This document shows positions 47,956-60,208 of a stretch of 64,000 nucleotides of DNA, in pieces. The notes below the pieces were generated by a model. That model ran no database searches. It worked only from the letters and a program-made list of their open reading frames with translations, and was not told the origin of the DNA. Both the position numbers and the translations under genes were made by a program. The stretch covers positions 5,724,001 through 5,788,000 of the forward strand of contig LR746271.1 of NCBI GenBank assembly GCA_902729315.2, written 5' to 3'. The stretch is from Spirodela intermedia (taxonomy: Eukaryota > Streptophyta > Magnoliopsida > Alismatales > Araceae). How positions within the stretch are numbered: the first letter of the stretch is position 1; the number at the start of each line of letters is the position of its first letter.

Positions 47956-47975
47956 CCCTCCCTCTCTCCCTCTCT

Positions 47976-49689
47976 CTAGACAGAGAGGGCAGCAGCAGCA
48001 GAAGATGTAGGGACGGCGGCTGTGACGAGGGGTGTCTCCATCTCCAGCGAGAGCTTGAGGACCTCGGCCATGGAGACGGGGTGGCCGTCGGCGGGTAGCC
48101 ACTGGAACCGGTGGACGAGGCGGGCGACCCAGAGCGCCACCGTGGCCATGGCCAGTCCCCTCCCTGGGCAGACCCGCCGGCCGGCGCCGAAAGGGGCCAG
48201 CCGGAGGTCGCCGCCGCGGACGTCCACGGCGGCGCCGCCCTCCGCCGGCAGGAACCTCTCCGGGCGGAACTCCCATGGCTGAGCCCAGAGGCTCGGGTCG
48301 TGGGCGATGGCCCACATATTGACCATCGCAGTGGTCCCATCTGGGACCACCATCCCGTTGCTGAGGTGGACGTCGGCGGTGGAGAGGCGGGCCCAGGAGA
48401 GCAGCGGGCCCGGCGGGTGGGCCCGCAGGGTCTCCTTGATCACCGCCTGCAGGTACGGCAGCGCCGCCGCCTCGGCGTCGGAGATGGCACCGCCGGGCCC
48501 GGCGGCGCCTTCCAGCTCTGTCCTGAGGCGGGCCTGGACACCCGGGTGGCGCACCAGCTCCGCCATGGCCCACTCCGTCAGCAGCACCGTCGTGTCGGTC
48601 CCACGGAACACCATCTCCTGCCACCCAGGCAGTGTCAGCTTAGCAGTGAGAAGAAGAAGGGCGAGCTATCTGGTTTTCGTGACGTACCCACAGGACGCCC
48701 ACCATGTCGTCCTCGTCGAGCTCCTGGTTAGCTTGCAGTGACAGCAGCACGTCGACGAAGTCGTCGGAGCTCCCTCCTTCTTCCCTGCCGGCGGCGGCCC
48801 GGTGGCCGGCGATGAGGCGGCGGACGAGCCGCCGTACGCGGGGGACGACGGCGGCGCAGCGCTGGGTAACGCCGTGGGGGTCGTAGAGGGCGCCGAGCCA
48901 GGGGAGGTGGTCGGACCAGTTGAAGGCGCCGAGGAGCTCAAAGCCCTCCCTCACTAGGCAGTCGATCTCCGCGGCCTCGCCGGCGAGCTGGCGCTTGCCG
49001 AACACGGTCCCCATGACGTTGCTCAGAGCCGCCGCCTGCAGGTGCCGGCGCAGCCGCACGGCGCCGGTGGCCTCCTGTTCCGCCGCGACGGCGTTGAGAA
49101 GAGCGGCGCAATCGGCCTGGCGGGCGGCCTCGTGCGCGGCGACGCGGCGCGGGCAGAAGAGATGGGAGGCGGCGGCGCGGCGGAGGAGGCGCCAGTGCGC
49201 GCCGCCGCCGGGGGCAAAACCCATGGCGCGGGCGAACATGAGCTCGCGGGCCGAGCGCTTGAGAGGGCGGTCGGCGAAGCTCGCATGGCAGAGGATCTCC
49301 CTTGCGACGGCGGGGTCGGAGGAGACGACGGCAGGGGTCGAGCCGATGGAGAAGGCCATGAGCTGCTCGCCGGCGCCGGAGGAGGCGCGGGCCAGGGCGG
49401 CGAGGGCGCGGTGGGGGAGGCCAGAGGAGAGTGCAAGCAAGTTACCGAGGACGGGGAGCCCCCGGGGGCCGGGGATGGCGGTGCGGCCGAGGCGGGTCCG
49501 GCCGTGCCTCCAGGCGGCGCCGCCGGGGGTGAAAGCCCAGGTCAGGAGGAACCCTACGAAGAGGGAGAGTGCTACTGCCACTGCTACGAGGAAGCTGTCG
49601 GAGAGATGGTCGGAGCCCAAGATGGCCAAAAGGGCAAAGAAGAGCCAATTCGAGTCCCCACCGCAGGAGCCCAAGCTCAGCCCCGCCAT
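47976..49689 (-). CDS. CYP78A: Cytochrome P450, CYP78A subfamily
   Basis: Two exons, 49689-48688 and 48617-47976, with a 70-nt intron (TGTGG-GTACGT donor, GTGGCAG acceptor), encode 547 residues. The N-terminus has a membrane anchor (about 35-53) followed by the Pro-rich hinge [13 protein letters not shown]. Conserved P450 sites are the I-helix FRGTDTT (338-344), the ExxR motif ETLR (396-399), the PERF motif FRPERF and the heme loop [12 protein letters not shown] with Cys484 as iron ligand. The single intron directly before EMVFRGTDT is the position typical of CYP78A. Plant CYP78A enzymes (KLUH, PLASTOCHRON1 types) are ER monooxygenases that set organ size, seed size and leaf initiation rate through an unidentified mobile signal. 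Complete and GC-rich, it probably functions. The exact member (A5, A6, A7 and so on) cannot be told. Confidence 0.95.
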
Positions 49690-49776
49690 CGTCTCAACCT
49701 CCTCCCTCCTACCTACTGGCGGATCGGTCGGTGGTCCTCTGGCAGCACCTAGTGCCCAACACAGACTAATATATCA

Positions 49777-49831
<55 letters not shown>

Positions 49832-51290
49832 AGGTTCGCGTGAAGAAGAGAAAGAGAGAGAGAGAGAGAGAGGGTGAGCGACGGGCAGGTCGTGGAGTCG
49901 TAGGGAGGGAGATGAAACGTGATAGGCAGGCGGAAACGGCCTGAGGGGAGATCCTTCTGAAATCGTTTTTTTAGGGTTTCGACCGCTGAGAGAGAGAGAG
50001 AGAGAGAGAGGGAGGTCTATGGTTCCGAGTGCAAGGCTGTCATTGAGGGTGTTTACGTAAATTCGCCTAGGGTGAACCTTATGGCGACTTCCATGAAAAC
50101 CCATATTTGTTTCTTATTTTTCTATGTTCATGTACCAAGGTATCGTCACGTTTTGTCCCTTAGGTGGGGGTATATTTGTAATTAAAATTAATACTCTGTG
50201 GTTTATGAAAGGCTCATGAAATCCAGAAGCGTCCAAAACTCGAAAGTCCCAAATTGATGGGCCAGGAGTATCCGAATGAGATACTGACTGGACGGACTGA
50301 GTGAAGTACGGCCCGACGCAGTGGGCCCAGGAGGGTGGGGGTGAGGAGGAAGCATCACGTTTTTGCCTTTTTGTTTTGGTTTAGAAATATATCCACTTGA
50401 TCAGATGGCTTTGCCCAACAGTGTTCTCAGATTTCTAGAATCTCATTTCCATTTTTCTTCTTCCACGTATTCCCAATTAACTAAGAAAATGACCAAATTA
50501 CTATGTCTATGGATGTCTTTTATTCATCCCACAGTTGGATCTATTGTATGCCTTGACTTTATGTCAACAATGATTGGCAATCATCATAAAATATATATTT
50601 TTAATATTTACATGAGGATAATAATTATTACCAACCCATGAAAATATCTCATGGAGACTAGAAATTGGATCAAAACATACTGCAAGACTTACAACTATAT
50701 TATTTACAAGTAGCCATTATGTTTTCATAAATTAATGCTTTCTTGTTGTGAAGAAAACATAAAATCTTACAAGAAAATTTAAAATTCTAGAACGTATACC
50801 TATTTTTTTGAATATTTTTTTACAAATTATACAAATTTCTAAAACTTCTAGAAAATGTATATAAACATATCAAATAATTTGAAAAATAATCAAGCATTTT
50901 TAAGAATTCATAAGATGTATGAATACTTTGTAATGTGAAATTATCATTCTACTGATTAATACATTTTACTGATTTTCCTCATTTAACATGTTCTTATTGA
51001 ATGGGTATGTGGTACCTTTTTAAGTGTTATAAAAGTATTATGCCATTATTTTTATAAGCTCTCAATATAAATTTCATCAAGCAAAACTATTATTTTACCC
51101 CTATGTGTATTTTATCAACATCAAAATTATAGAAGACCCAAAAGGTGATACAAATTTAGAGAAAAACTTCAAATTCAAAGTCAACACTTCAAAAATTAAG
51201 ATTAGTAAGATTCAACTTAGTTATTCATGATATTATTTTGGTTCATAATGATTGAAGTATAACACCGGTAGCAATAGCTTAAGGGCATTG
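49690..51290. other. CYP78A upstream region and AT-rich spacer
   Basis: Within 320 bp of the ATG there are three (GA)n blocks (49783-49827, about 49850-49872, 49988-50010), CT-rich on the sense strand of CYP78A. A TTTAGGGTTTCGA telo-box-like sequence is at 49970-49982. The remainder, 50100-51290, is AT-rich with no recognised gene; a GGGCCCAGG motif lies near 50323. Confidence 0.5.
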
Positions 51291-52934
51291 GTATTTGACG
51301 TGACTTAGTCGTTGTATATTAAATCACACAAGTATAAAATTTATAAAACTAGAAAATACGAATTTTCAGATATTTAGAAGTATTTATGAAAAAATATATG
51401 AATTATAATTCAATAAAACTTCCAAAAATAGCGGTAATTTTCCAAGTCGATCACAGGGATGTAATATAATATCTTGTAATTATTTAGAATTTTTCTTAGA
51501 GAATACTATTTTATATGAATTTTATACTAAGAAATAAAAAAGAAAATATATTTAAAAGGGAAATAAGGGTGTTGACGTCAGGATGACGTCAGCGCCCGGC
51601 GAATGCGAATCGAGCAGAAACAGAGTTCCACCCGGCGATTCTTTCGTAAACGATTACAAACGATTTAATTAATCAAATTAAGATCTGTAAAAGCCGAAAG
51701 AATTGTAACTAAACAAAGTATATTTTGGTAAATTAAAAACACAAAAATTAATCACTAAATGAAGCGTAAAGTAAGTTTGAAAGCAGGAAAACAGAGTTCC
51801 AGCGTCGCGACGGCAATGCGTCGACGATGCACCAAAATCTTGAGCGTTCAGGAGGATCGTCGTGCAGTGTCCATGGCTTCGAAGGCTCTCCTTAGACAAA
51901 GACGACGTGGGCAATCTCTAGATCTTCTCGTGAAGTCTAGAGATTAATGAAATAGGCCGTCGAGTCGTCTCCGGCGGCTGTCACCCGGCGGAGCAGAAAA
52001 ACAGTGACTTTGCGGCTCTCCAGCGGCTGTCACCCGATGGAAAGGAGCTGGATGGAGGTGGGGTGCATGTCAGGGAGCTTCATCCTCAGGTCCGCACAGC
52101 AAAAGGAGGCTCTTCATCGCATCTGGTACGCTCTCAAGAGGTGGCGACTCGTCTCCCGGCGGATCGTCCTCTTCCCGACGACGGCTTGTTCGTCAATCAA
52201 TCGGAGATGATTTACTCGATGGATTCGCGATCCTTTTATCGAGAATCGTTTAGCAATTTTAGTAACAATGCTCTGCGAATCGCGTTGACGAAATTTTCAC
52301 CAATGATCTAGTGATTCTCGTTGCTTAATCCTTCACCGGCGATCTGCAGGAAAGTCGCGATAATCAGATAAAAATATATGAATTTTGACTCTGGGAGGAT
52401 TTGAACCTGCGCCAGTTGTCCGCCCCTTCTGAGGAAGGTGTGACGCGGGTTTAGTCCCACATCGATTGTGCGCCGATTTTCGGGCGAATATATAGTAATG
52501 TTACATTTCTAAGCAAAGTTCATTCTCTTGCATATACAACCACTCCTTGCCCCACAGCCGGCTGGCCACTAGTGACGTGGAAGAGGAGTGGCGCGCACAC
52601 GTGCCCCTATCGGTCCAAGCCGCTCGAGCCCCTGCTCGCGGCTACTCCCTGACTGAGCTTCCGACCCGCTTGCGGGCTCAGCTGGCCGGCGGGTCCCCCT
52701 CATTTTGTCTTATTTTTATTTTTTATTTTTTTTTCTTTATTTATCTCAAAAGCAAGACTGTAAAAATCATATAAATTCATGTAAAATCACATAATTACCT
52801 AAAAATTCACATTAATCAACTGAAAACCACTTTTCACACTTTAACATAAATATAAGTCTATTTATCATGAGTTAAGGCTAAAAATATATTATTTACTAAT
52901 TATTAACTCATGATAATGAAGACTTATCAGTATT
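51291..52934 (-). mobile_element. Solo LTR B (gypsy family), with GTATT target duplication
   Basis: A 1,634-bp unit (51296-52929) begins TGACGTGACTTAGTCG and ends GAAGACTTATCA on the + strand. Direct repeats GTATT flank it at 51291-51295 and 52930-52934. It aligns to solo LTRs A and C along its whole length. On the minus strand it has a TATA-like CTATATATTCG (about 52486-52500), about 440 bp from the start of the unit in that direction, consistent with a U3 promoter. No internal domain is attached. Confidence 0.93.
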
Positions 52935-53100
52935 TCTAGAAGCATAAAGCAAGAAAAATTAGTTATCAATATATTATTATTGTTTGGAAGCCTACAGTTT
53001 TATTTCATCAAGTGAATGCTTATCACATAATTGTGTTCATCACAATTTGGCAACATTAACTAACATCACCAGCTCAAGTTTAGTAAGTGTATTACTCATG

Positions 53101-55105
53101 TGACATTGTCTTTGTTTATTAACTCATACACATTTAAAATTTATAAAACTAAAAATACTACTTTTAAATTTTTATAATTTACTTCACATAAATATATCAA
53201 TTTTAAATTGTTAAAAATCTCTAAAAATAGTGAAAAATTTCTAAGTCAATTGCAATTTTAGAAATTTTCTCAAATAATATGATTTTATATAATTGTTACT
53301 AAAAGATCATAAGAAAACATTTTTAAAATTAGAAAAAAAAGAAAAGTCAAGCCTTGACGTTAGGTAAATGTGAGCACTACTCGAATGATGTTTAAAAAAA
53401 AAATAAAGTTCTATCTTAAGCAATTTCATACATTTTGATTCATGAAATCAAGATTTGTAAACATCAAATGAATCATAATGGAAGAAAGAAGAGTTTTGAA
53501 ACTTAATTTTTAAAAAAAATATTATTAATCTAAAGATTAAATAAGTTTCAACAAAGAAAATAAAGTTCCAACATTGCTATGACAATTGCCAAAATTTTGT
53601 AAGTTCAGAAGGTTTTTGAAGGATGTCCACGACCTCAAAGGCTCTCTTTGAACATGCACAGTATGGACACTCTTTAAATTTCCTTGTAAAGTCTAAAGGG
53701 CGAAGGTAGGTGACAGTAAAATATCTTTGACAGTTGTCACCTGACAAAGTGAAAGTTGGCAGAGATTGATTTCCAATGGCTATCAATTGACGGAACTAAG
53801 ATAAATAAAGGTGGAGCACATCTTAAAAAGCTGCTTTATCAAGTCTATGTAGTAAGATCAGGCTCATATCACATTCAAAATAATCTAAAGAGATCGTGAC
53901 AATTCTCCTGATGGATTTCTCTACCTTCGACAATGGCCCATTCGTTGATCAACCAAATATAAATTTTTCTCCTAAAGTTCTCATTTTTCTATATGAAATC
54001 CTTGATCAATTTCAAAAAATCATCTTTGATTATTTTTTATGAATATTTCATTGATGATCAACCATTTGTTTCAATTTTTCTCGTTGACTATTTCCCTAAA
54101 GAAAAATCATAGAGTTAAAACAAAAGAAAATAGACATTTTGACATTGGTGAAATTAGAACCTCTACCAATCACCTAGCTACATGAGTGAAGCCAAAAAAA
54201 TTATCATTATACTCTTGAACTGAAGTCCGCTTACCGAGGAAGATATGGGGGAGGACCCGAGGCTGGAGCAAGTTGGGGTATAGAGCTGTAAGCGCAGTGG
54301 GAGTGAAAGAGGATGTGCTCATATGGTTCATAGTTGGGGTATGATATTTTCGTGGATTGTTGGGAACTTTCACTCCTCTATATTCGAAATATGCCTTTCT
54401 AGGAGCATTATGATCTGCAGCTCAAATGGTCTCTTATGAAGTCTCTATTGGTCTTATTCTTATTGTGCGCCTTGTGAGCACGTTTGGATGCGCAAAGGCA
54501 ATCGCTTAATGCATGAGAATTTTTGATATTATTTTGGCCGATGAGAGTTGTCGGTGGTTTAGTCCCACATTAATTGTTTTTAAGAGCTTTAGACCTATAT
54601 AAGTCTGAGCTATCTAAGCCATCAATTTCTTTCTCTCATAAATAAAATGGCTATGACCACTTGAGGAGAAGAGTAGACAGCTGGTCTACCCCCACACAAC
54701 ATGTGTGATGAGATCATACCTTGCCTGACATATCAATTCAGCCCCGAAGAGATGGAAGAGGAATCATGCGCATGTATCTATGGGTCCTTAGTCATTATAG
54801 GCCAAGTGGTTCCCCTTGGTCTAAGTCCACTCTCTTGAGTACAGCACCCTCCGCATGTAGATTGCCAAGTGTTGGCTGACCAGTGGGTCCCTCATTATTA
54901 ATATTTTATATTTATTATATTTTTACTTCATTTTAACTTTAAAATATGAATATAAAATCATATAAAGCACATAATTAACCAAAATTTCACATTGTCACAT
55001 AAAAATTATTTTTCACAATTTAAAAGAAATATATTTATTTATCTTGAGTTAATATAAAAAATTCCATTAAACTAATTATTAACTCATTATATTAGAAACT
55101 TATTA
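53101..55105 (-). mobile_element. Degenerate 3' LTR of a gypsy element
   Basis: This 2.0-kb segment is a diverged relative of LTRs A-C: it starts TGACATTGTC, contains GTTTAGTCCCACATTAATTG near 54560, and ends ACTCATTATATTAGAAACTT followed by ATTA. It is longer than the solo LTRs because of roughly 350 bp of unrelated sequence (about 54180-54535). On its right side the minus strand reads AGTTGGGGTG immediately before the LTR (55106-55115), a purine-rich tract suited to priming plus-strand synthesis. It is therefore the 3' LTR of the minus-strand element to its right. Confidence 0.75.
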
Positions 55106-56449
55106 CACCCCAACTAAAAATATTACTAATCTCTTAGTAGAAATATAAAAATTAATTAATATTCATACGTTTCAAAACATCATATTTCAATATACAAAAA
55201 TACAATTTGAGAATGATAAACCTCTAGATACCTTATCATATCAAGCATAAAAAAAATGACGCTAAGTACTTAAATGTTTAATCACTTCTTGAAATAACAA
55301 TTTAGACGTCACTTTTTCTATTCTATTTACCACTTCTTGACTTATAAATATTTTACAAGATGCTTAAATCATCAATATTCATCCGAACATAATATTGATC
55401 CTACATTTTCTTTCTCTATGAATTGGTTTTGAAATATGATAATTTTCGACAATGAAAATAATGTCTCACACTCGCCATATATACTTTTCATTTTAGATTT
55501 TTTACGCTACCATTTTTTCTCAATTAAAAAATATATGATTTCTCCTCGCAAGTCCTATAAATGATGATGAAAAAATATTTATTAAATTCAAAAGATCAAT
55601 CAAATTTTCACATCAAGTAAATATCATCTATTATAATCTCAAAGTTAAAATTTGTAAAAAAATCTATGTTATATGTCATATATCAAAGGATTATTCTAAT
55701 AGTCCATAATATTGAGTCATTGTTACAACTCAATAATCATCAACCTAATCCTTTGGTATCAATGTATGGAACAAAGTTAATATGTGTGATTATAAATTTT
55801 GTGTTTTCAACAACTAATTTTTTTTGTAAGAACTTGTAGAAATCAATAAAAAGTTGTCCTTATAATGGCTATAATTTTCAAATTTCAATATTTGTTTTGT
55901 CTAAGGTGCTGAAGTTTGAGAAAAAAGTTTCCAATTTTTTCAATTTTCAAACTATTGTTTCTACTCTTTTTAAGGTCAACATAAAAGCAAATGCAAACAA
56001 ATGCATAATTCATTCTATAGTAAAAAAAAGTCATGTTTTTTTAATACATCTCCACCTCCCAATTTAACATGACACTATCCTCAATGACAAAAAAAATCAA
56101 AACATGGTATGCAATGATCATAATTTTCAAGTAAAACATGTATATATATAAATCTAAACATCAAAACACTATCATATAGAGTGAAATTCAAGAATGATGT
56201 CACCTCAATTTTGTTTTTCATCTTTCACCTCATCTTCCCTGCCTCTTTCTGTACTTTTATTCAAAGAAATGAATAACAAACGTTGCTGCCAAAATAGGAT
56301 TATAAAAAAAAATCATCAACAAAACAAAGAATCATGGGCTGTGGCTCCCATGAAATGCTGAGTTTATTGTCTCCAATTAGACGAATCAATCCTAATCTTC
56401 GATTTCCTCTAATAATAAGATCACTTTTTCAACAAGGCATTTATTTCTT

Positions 56450-57450
56450 ATATAATGCTTAAGCCAATGTCCATTCACCTTAAATTTTTGATTAATTTGG
56501 GGATCTCTAATCATCACAACTCCATGATCATATATTTCTTCTACAACATTAGGTTGTTCTTTTTTATTTCAAATTTCTTGAAAATAATGTCAACCTAGAA
56601 TATTAAAGCCACACTTTTTAACCAACATTAAAAAAAAATTCTACTGATACATCTATCATGAAAGACTTTAGTCTTTTCTTTATATATTTTTATGATTCTT
56701 ATAAACTTCGTTCCTCAATTCTACCAATTCATGAGGTTAAAAAATTCAATCATCTCCTACAGATTTTTCATCCATACTTAATTATTTATTAGCCCATAAT
56801 ACTTTATATTCTATCTCAATTGGTAAATGATATGATTTCTAAAAAATAAGATGAAATGAAGACATTCCTTTGAGATTTTTTTATGTTATTTTATAAGCTC
56901 ATAATACATTTAGTAATATTGTGAACCAATTATTTCCTATCTAGATGAACTGTTTTCCTCAAAAAATTCTAAATTTATCTATTTTCTACTTTAGTTTGCC
57001 CATCTATTTAGAGATAATATAGAGTGGCTACTCCATGATTTTTCTCAATAGTTCACTGAACTAATTATTTACAAAATGTGTACCTCTATCACTAATAATC
57101 AATATAAGACATCTAAATCTTAGTAAAATATTTTTCTGTACAAATTTCATCAAGACTTTATAATCATCAGCTTGAGTAAGAGCAACCCCCACCCATTTTG
57201 ATACATAATCAAAAACAAATAAAATATTCATATTTTTCAGATTGTGGAAATGATCTTATAAAATCAAGTCTCCAAACATCAAAAATTTAAACCACTAACA
57301 TATTACTGATGAACATTTATCTATTTTACTCATATTATCTATAGATTGACATGAAATACCTATAGTTCTATTGACTATTTAACTATTGTTGAAAAATAAA
57401 AATTCACAATGAAAAAATTTTGCAGCTATTTTTTGTCCAAAAAAATGTCA
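56450..57450 (-). pseudogene. Gypsy integrase remnant
   Basis: The minus strand contains a YVSKWVGVALTQADDYKV stretch, KFVQKNI and IISDRGTHFVNN, matching the DxS/YVSKWVEA and ISDGGTHFxN core motifs of the gypsy integrase. An N-terminal HILKMCHSSSCG-like part recalls the zinc-binding region. Frame changes and stops are frequent. Confidence 0.8.
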
Positions 57451-57739
57451 TCCACAGCTAGATGAATGACACATTTTAAGAATGATGTGATGTTCTTCTT
57501 TAGGCACACATTTCTTAAAATCTGATCAGTCTCTAAGTAAAATAAATCAGGATTATGTCAAAAATAATTTATAATCTTAGAAAAAAAATGATTCTTCATA
57601 TTCGTATCTCACTATTCTATAATTTTTTCAGAAATCAGAAAATTAACAATGTTTGCATACCATGGTAAGGCTTGATGTTTGGTTGTTATTAATTGTTCAT
57701 CAAGAAATACAACTAATAGAGGCACTACCCCTATTCATA

Positions 57740-58090
57740 TATCACTTAATCTAGAAAGATGGTCAACAATATCATTTTTTAAGCCTTTTTTATATGTTAT
57801 TTCTATGTCAAATTCTAGTAGGAATAAAATCCACCTTAATAAATGTGGCTTTGCAACCTTCTTAGTCAATAAATATTTCAAAGTTGAATGATTAGTATAC
57901 ATCATAATTTTAGCTCCTAAAATATATGATCTAAATTTTTATAAAGAAATACAAAGACCACCAACTCTTTTTCAGTCATGACATAATTAAATTGAACATC
58001 TTTTATAATTTTGTTAGCATAAGAAATTATTATGTCTAAACTCTTTTCTTTGTCTTAGCACGTCCCCACTGCATAATTCGAAGCATCACA
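57740..58090 (-). pseudogene. Gypsy RNase H remnant
   Basis: The minus strand reads CDASNYAVGTC, YVMTEKELVVFVF, HIY..RWILFLLEFDIEITYKKG and a relic of the DHLSRL motif. These follow the order of gypsy RNase H motifs (CDASDYAVGAV, TTEKELLAVVF, RWILLLQEFDLEIRDKKG, DHLSRL). It is interrupted by stops. Confidence 0.85.
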
Positions 58091-58299
58091 CATAATTTCA
58101 AATGAAAAAGACTAATTAGGAACTTGTAAAAAAGATTTCCTAGTAACATTTTAATTTTAAAAAAAATTCAAAAATTTTATCATCAAAGTTAAAAAGCAAA
58201 TATTTAGATAATAGCATGGTAAGAAGTCTAGAAATTTTTAAAAAATCTTACATAATTTGTCTATTATAACTTGCATGACCCAAGAAAGATCTAATTTAA

Positions 58300-58830
58300 A
58301 GGTTTCATATTAGAGATAATATCAATTTTAGCTCTATCTACTTCTGACCCCCTTTCACTCACTAAATGTCTAAATACAAGTCCTCTAACCATGAAATGTG
58401 ATTTTTCTCAACTCAAAACTAATTTTTTCTGTATGAATTTTTCAAGTACGTGATGTAAATGATATAAATATTGCTCAAATGATTTACCAAAACAAAAAAT
58501 GTCCACAAAAATTTCCATGTATTTTTCTATCATATCAAAAAAAAGGACAGCATGTATTGTAAAAATGTCATTGGAGCATTACACAACCCAAAAGGCATGT
58601 CTACAAAAAAAAATTACAATATAGACAAGTGAAAGACATTTTTTCTTAGCCTAAAGGATTTATAGATATTTGATTATGACTAGAATATCAATTAAGAAAA
58701 TAGAAAAAACTAACTAATGTTTTGAAATTTTGATTAATAAATTGTAAGGAAAAATGATCTTTTCTAGTCATAACATTTGATTTCTTATAATCAATACATA
58801 CTCTCCAACCAGTAGTTAATCTCATTTCTA
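58300..58830 (-). pseudogene. Gypsy reverse transcriptase remnant
   Basis: Recognisable parts on the minus strand are a TTGW-V-IDY-like region with RKDHFSL, a FTCLYCNF stretch where TCPYGTFAF is usual, DMIEKYMEIFVDIFCFGKSF where the catalytic site FMDDFSVFG normally lies, and EKSHFMVRGLVF. The second catalytic Asp is lost (VDIF). Many stops are present. Confidence 0.85.
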
Positions 58831-59640
58831 TTTTGCCCCTATTTTCATTTTTTTTATGATAGTAATCTCAGATTTCTTAAGAACTACTTGTGTGAGACTA
58901 ATCCATTTGTTGTCTAAAATAAGATAAATGATATCAACATCTAACCACTTCAAAATTTTCTTTTTCATATTTTCATCATATTAAGATTTAATCTTCATTA
59001 TGATTCTTTGCTAGTTTTAGGCCCTTCTTCCAAATATATACTATGTATGCATACACTCATATTAGTTCCCCTAAGATCAAATGTTTTTCATCTAACTACT
59101 CTTCTATATCTCCTAAGTACATCAAGTAATTTTTTCTCATGTTCATCATTTAAATCAAAAGCTATTATGATAGGATATGAGTTATTTTCTTCCAAAACAT
59201 ACACTTTAAGCTAGAGGTAAGTAGTTCTAACTCTAGACTTGAAATGATCTAAAATTTTCTTTTCTCCTAGTTCTATATTATCTATTTCTTCTAACTTTTC
59301 GTATACACATTCATCAATGACGTCTAAATCATCAAACCCATTTAAGATGTCTATTACAATTATATTCTTGTGATTTTTTCAGATCATTTGATTCCTCAAA
59401 AAATTTATTTTCCACTAATTGTTCCTCATATGAATTTTTCACAATACTTATAACAAAATCAATATTCATTCATGCTGCATTTAAAAATGGTCTTCTTAAA
59501 ATGATTGGTGCATCATAAAACTATCTATGGAAGTGCATTTTCAGCATTAGGAAATTAGTTGAAGATTTACATTCATTTCTTGTCACTTTTATTTGTTTAC
59601 GACCAAAAATATTAAATTTATCACAAACACATGTAATTAA

Positions 59641-59862
59641 TTAATTAATGCTAGCACCCATGTCAAGTAATATGTTTTGAAAACTAAATCCAAAAATATC
59701 ACGTGAAATTAAAGGGACACTATTGTCTCTTAATTTATATGGTAATTGGTTTAACAATAATGCATTAGCATAAATAGATAAATTTTCTACTCTATGTGCT
59801 CTCTTTGGTGTACACATTTCTTTAAAAATTCTAACATAATCAGAAATATGTTCAATAGCCAT
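59641..59862 (-). pseudogene. Gypsy protease remnant (gag-pol junction)
   Basis: A 73-residue open stretch contains YVRIFKEMCTPKRA, LLNQLPYKLRDNSVP and FGFSFQNILLDMGASIN. The last part corresponds to the aspartic protease active site (usually CDLGASIN), here with Asp-Met-Gly. It is flanked on both sides by frame-broken sequence. Confidence 0.85.
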
Positions 59863-60208
59863 GAGTAAAGTAGGATTAATCTGAACATCTTGTAAAAAAA
59901 AATTATTTTTTCATTATGTCCTTTCTTCTTCCTTTATCTAGGCTCTAGAGGTTTGGTGAATGGAATGGACATTCTCTCCTTTGGAATTTCCTTAGAGGTA
60001 TCTAAAATATATTCTTTTAACTCTACTTGGTATTGATCTGAGATGTTCACATCCTCTTCTTTGTGTACTAGTTGGGGATAATGCTCAAGTAAAAGGTTTC
60101 TACTCCTAAGTTCATTTTCTAGATTCTTTCCTAAATTAGACCCATTAAACTCCCCTTATTAAAACTCTAATGTTGGGCAATTTCTAGGATTTTCTATAAG
60201 TTGGCTTG

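Noticed and set aside
48111-49843. Long + strand frames of 206-307 codons opposite CYP78A
   Set aside because: They are antisense to conserved P450 motifs and have no family signature of their own.
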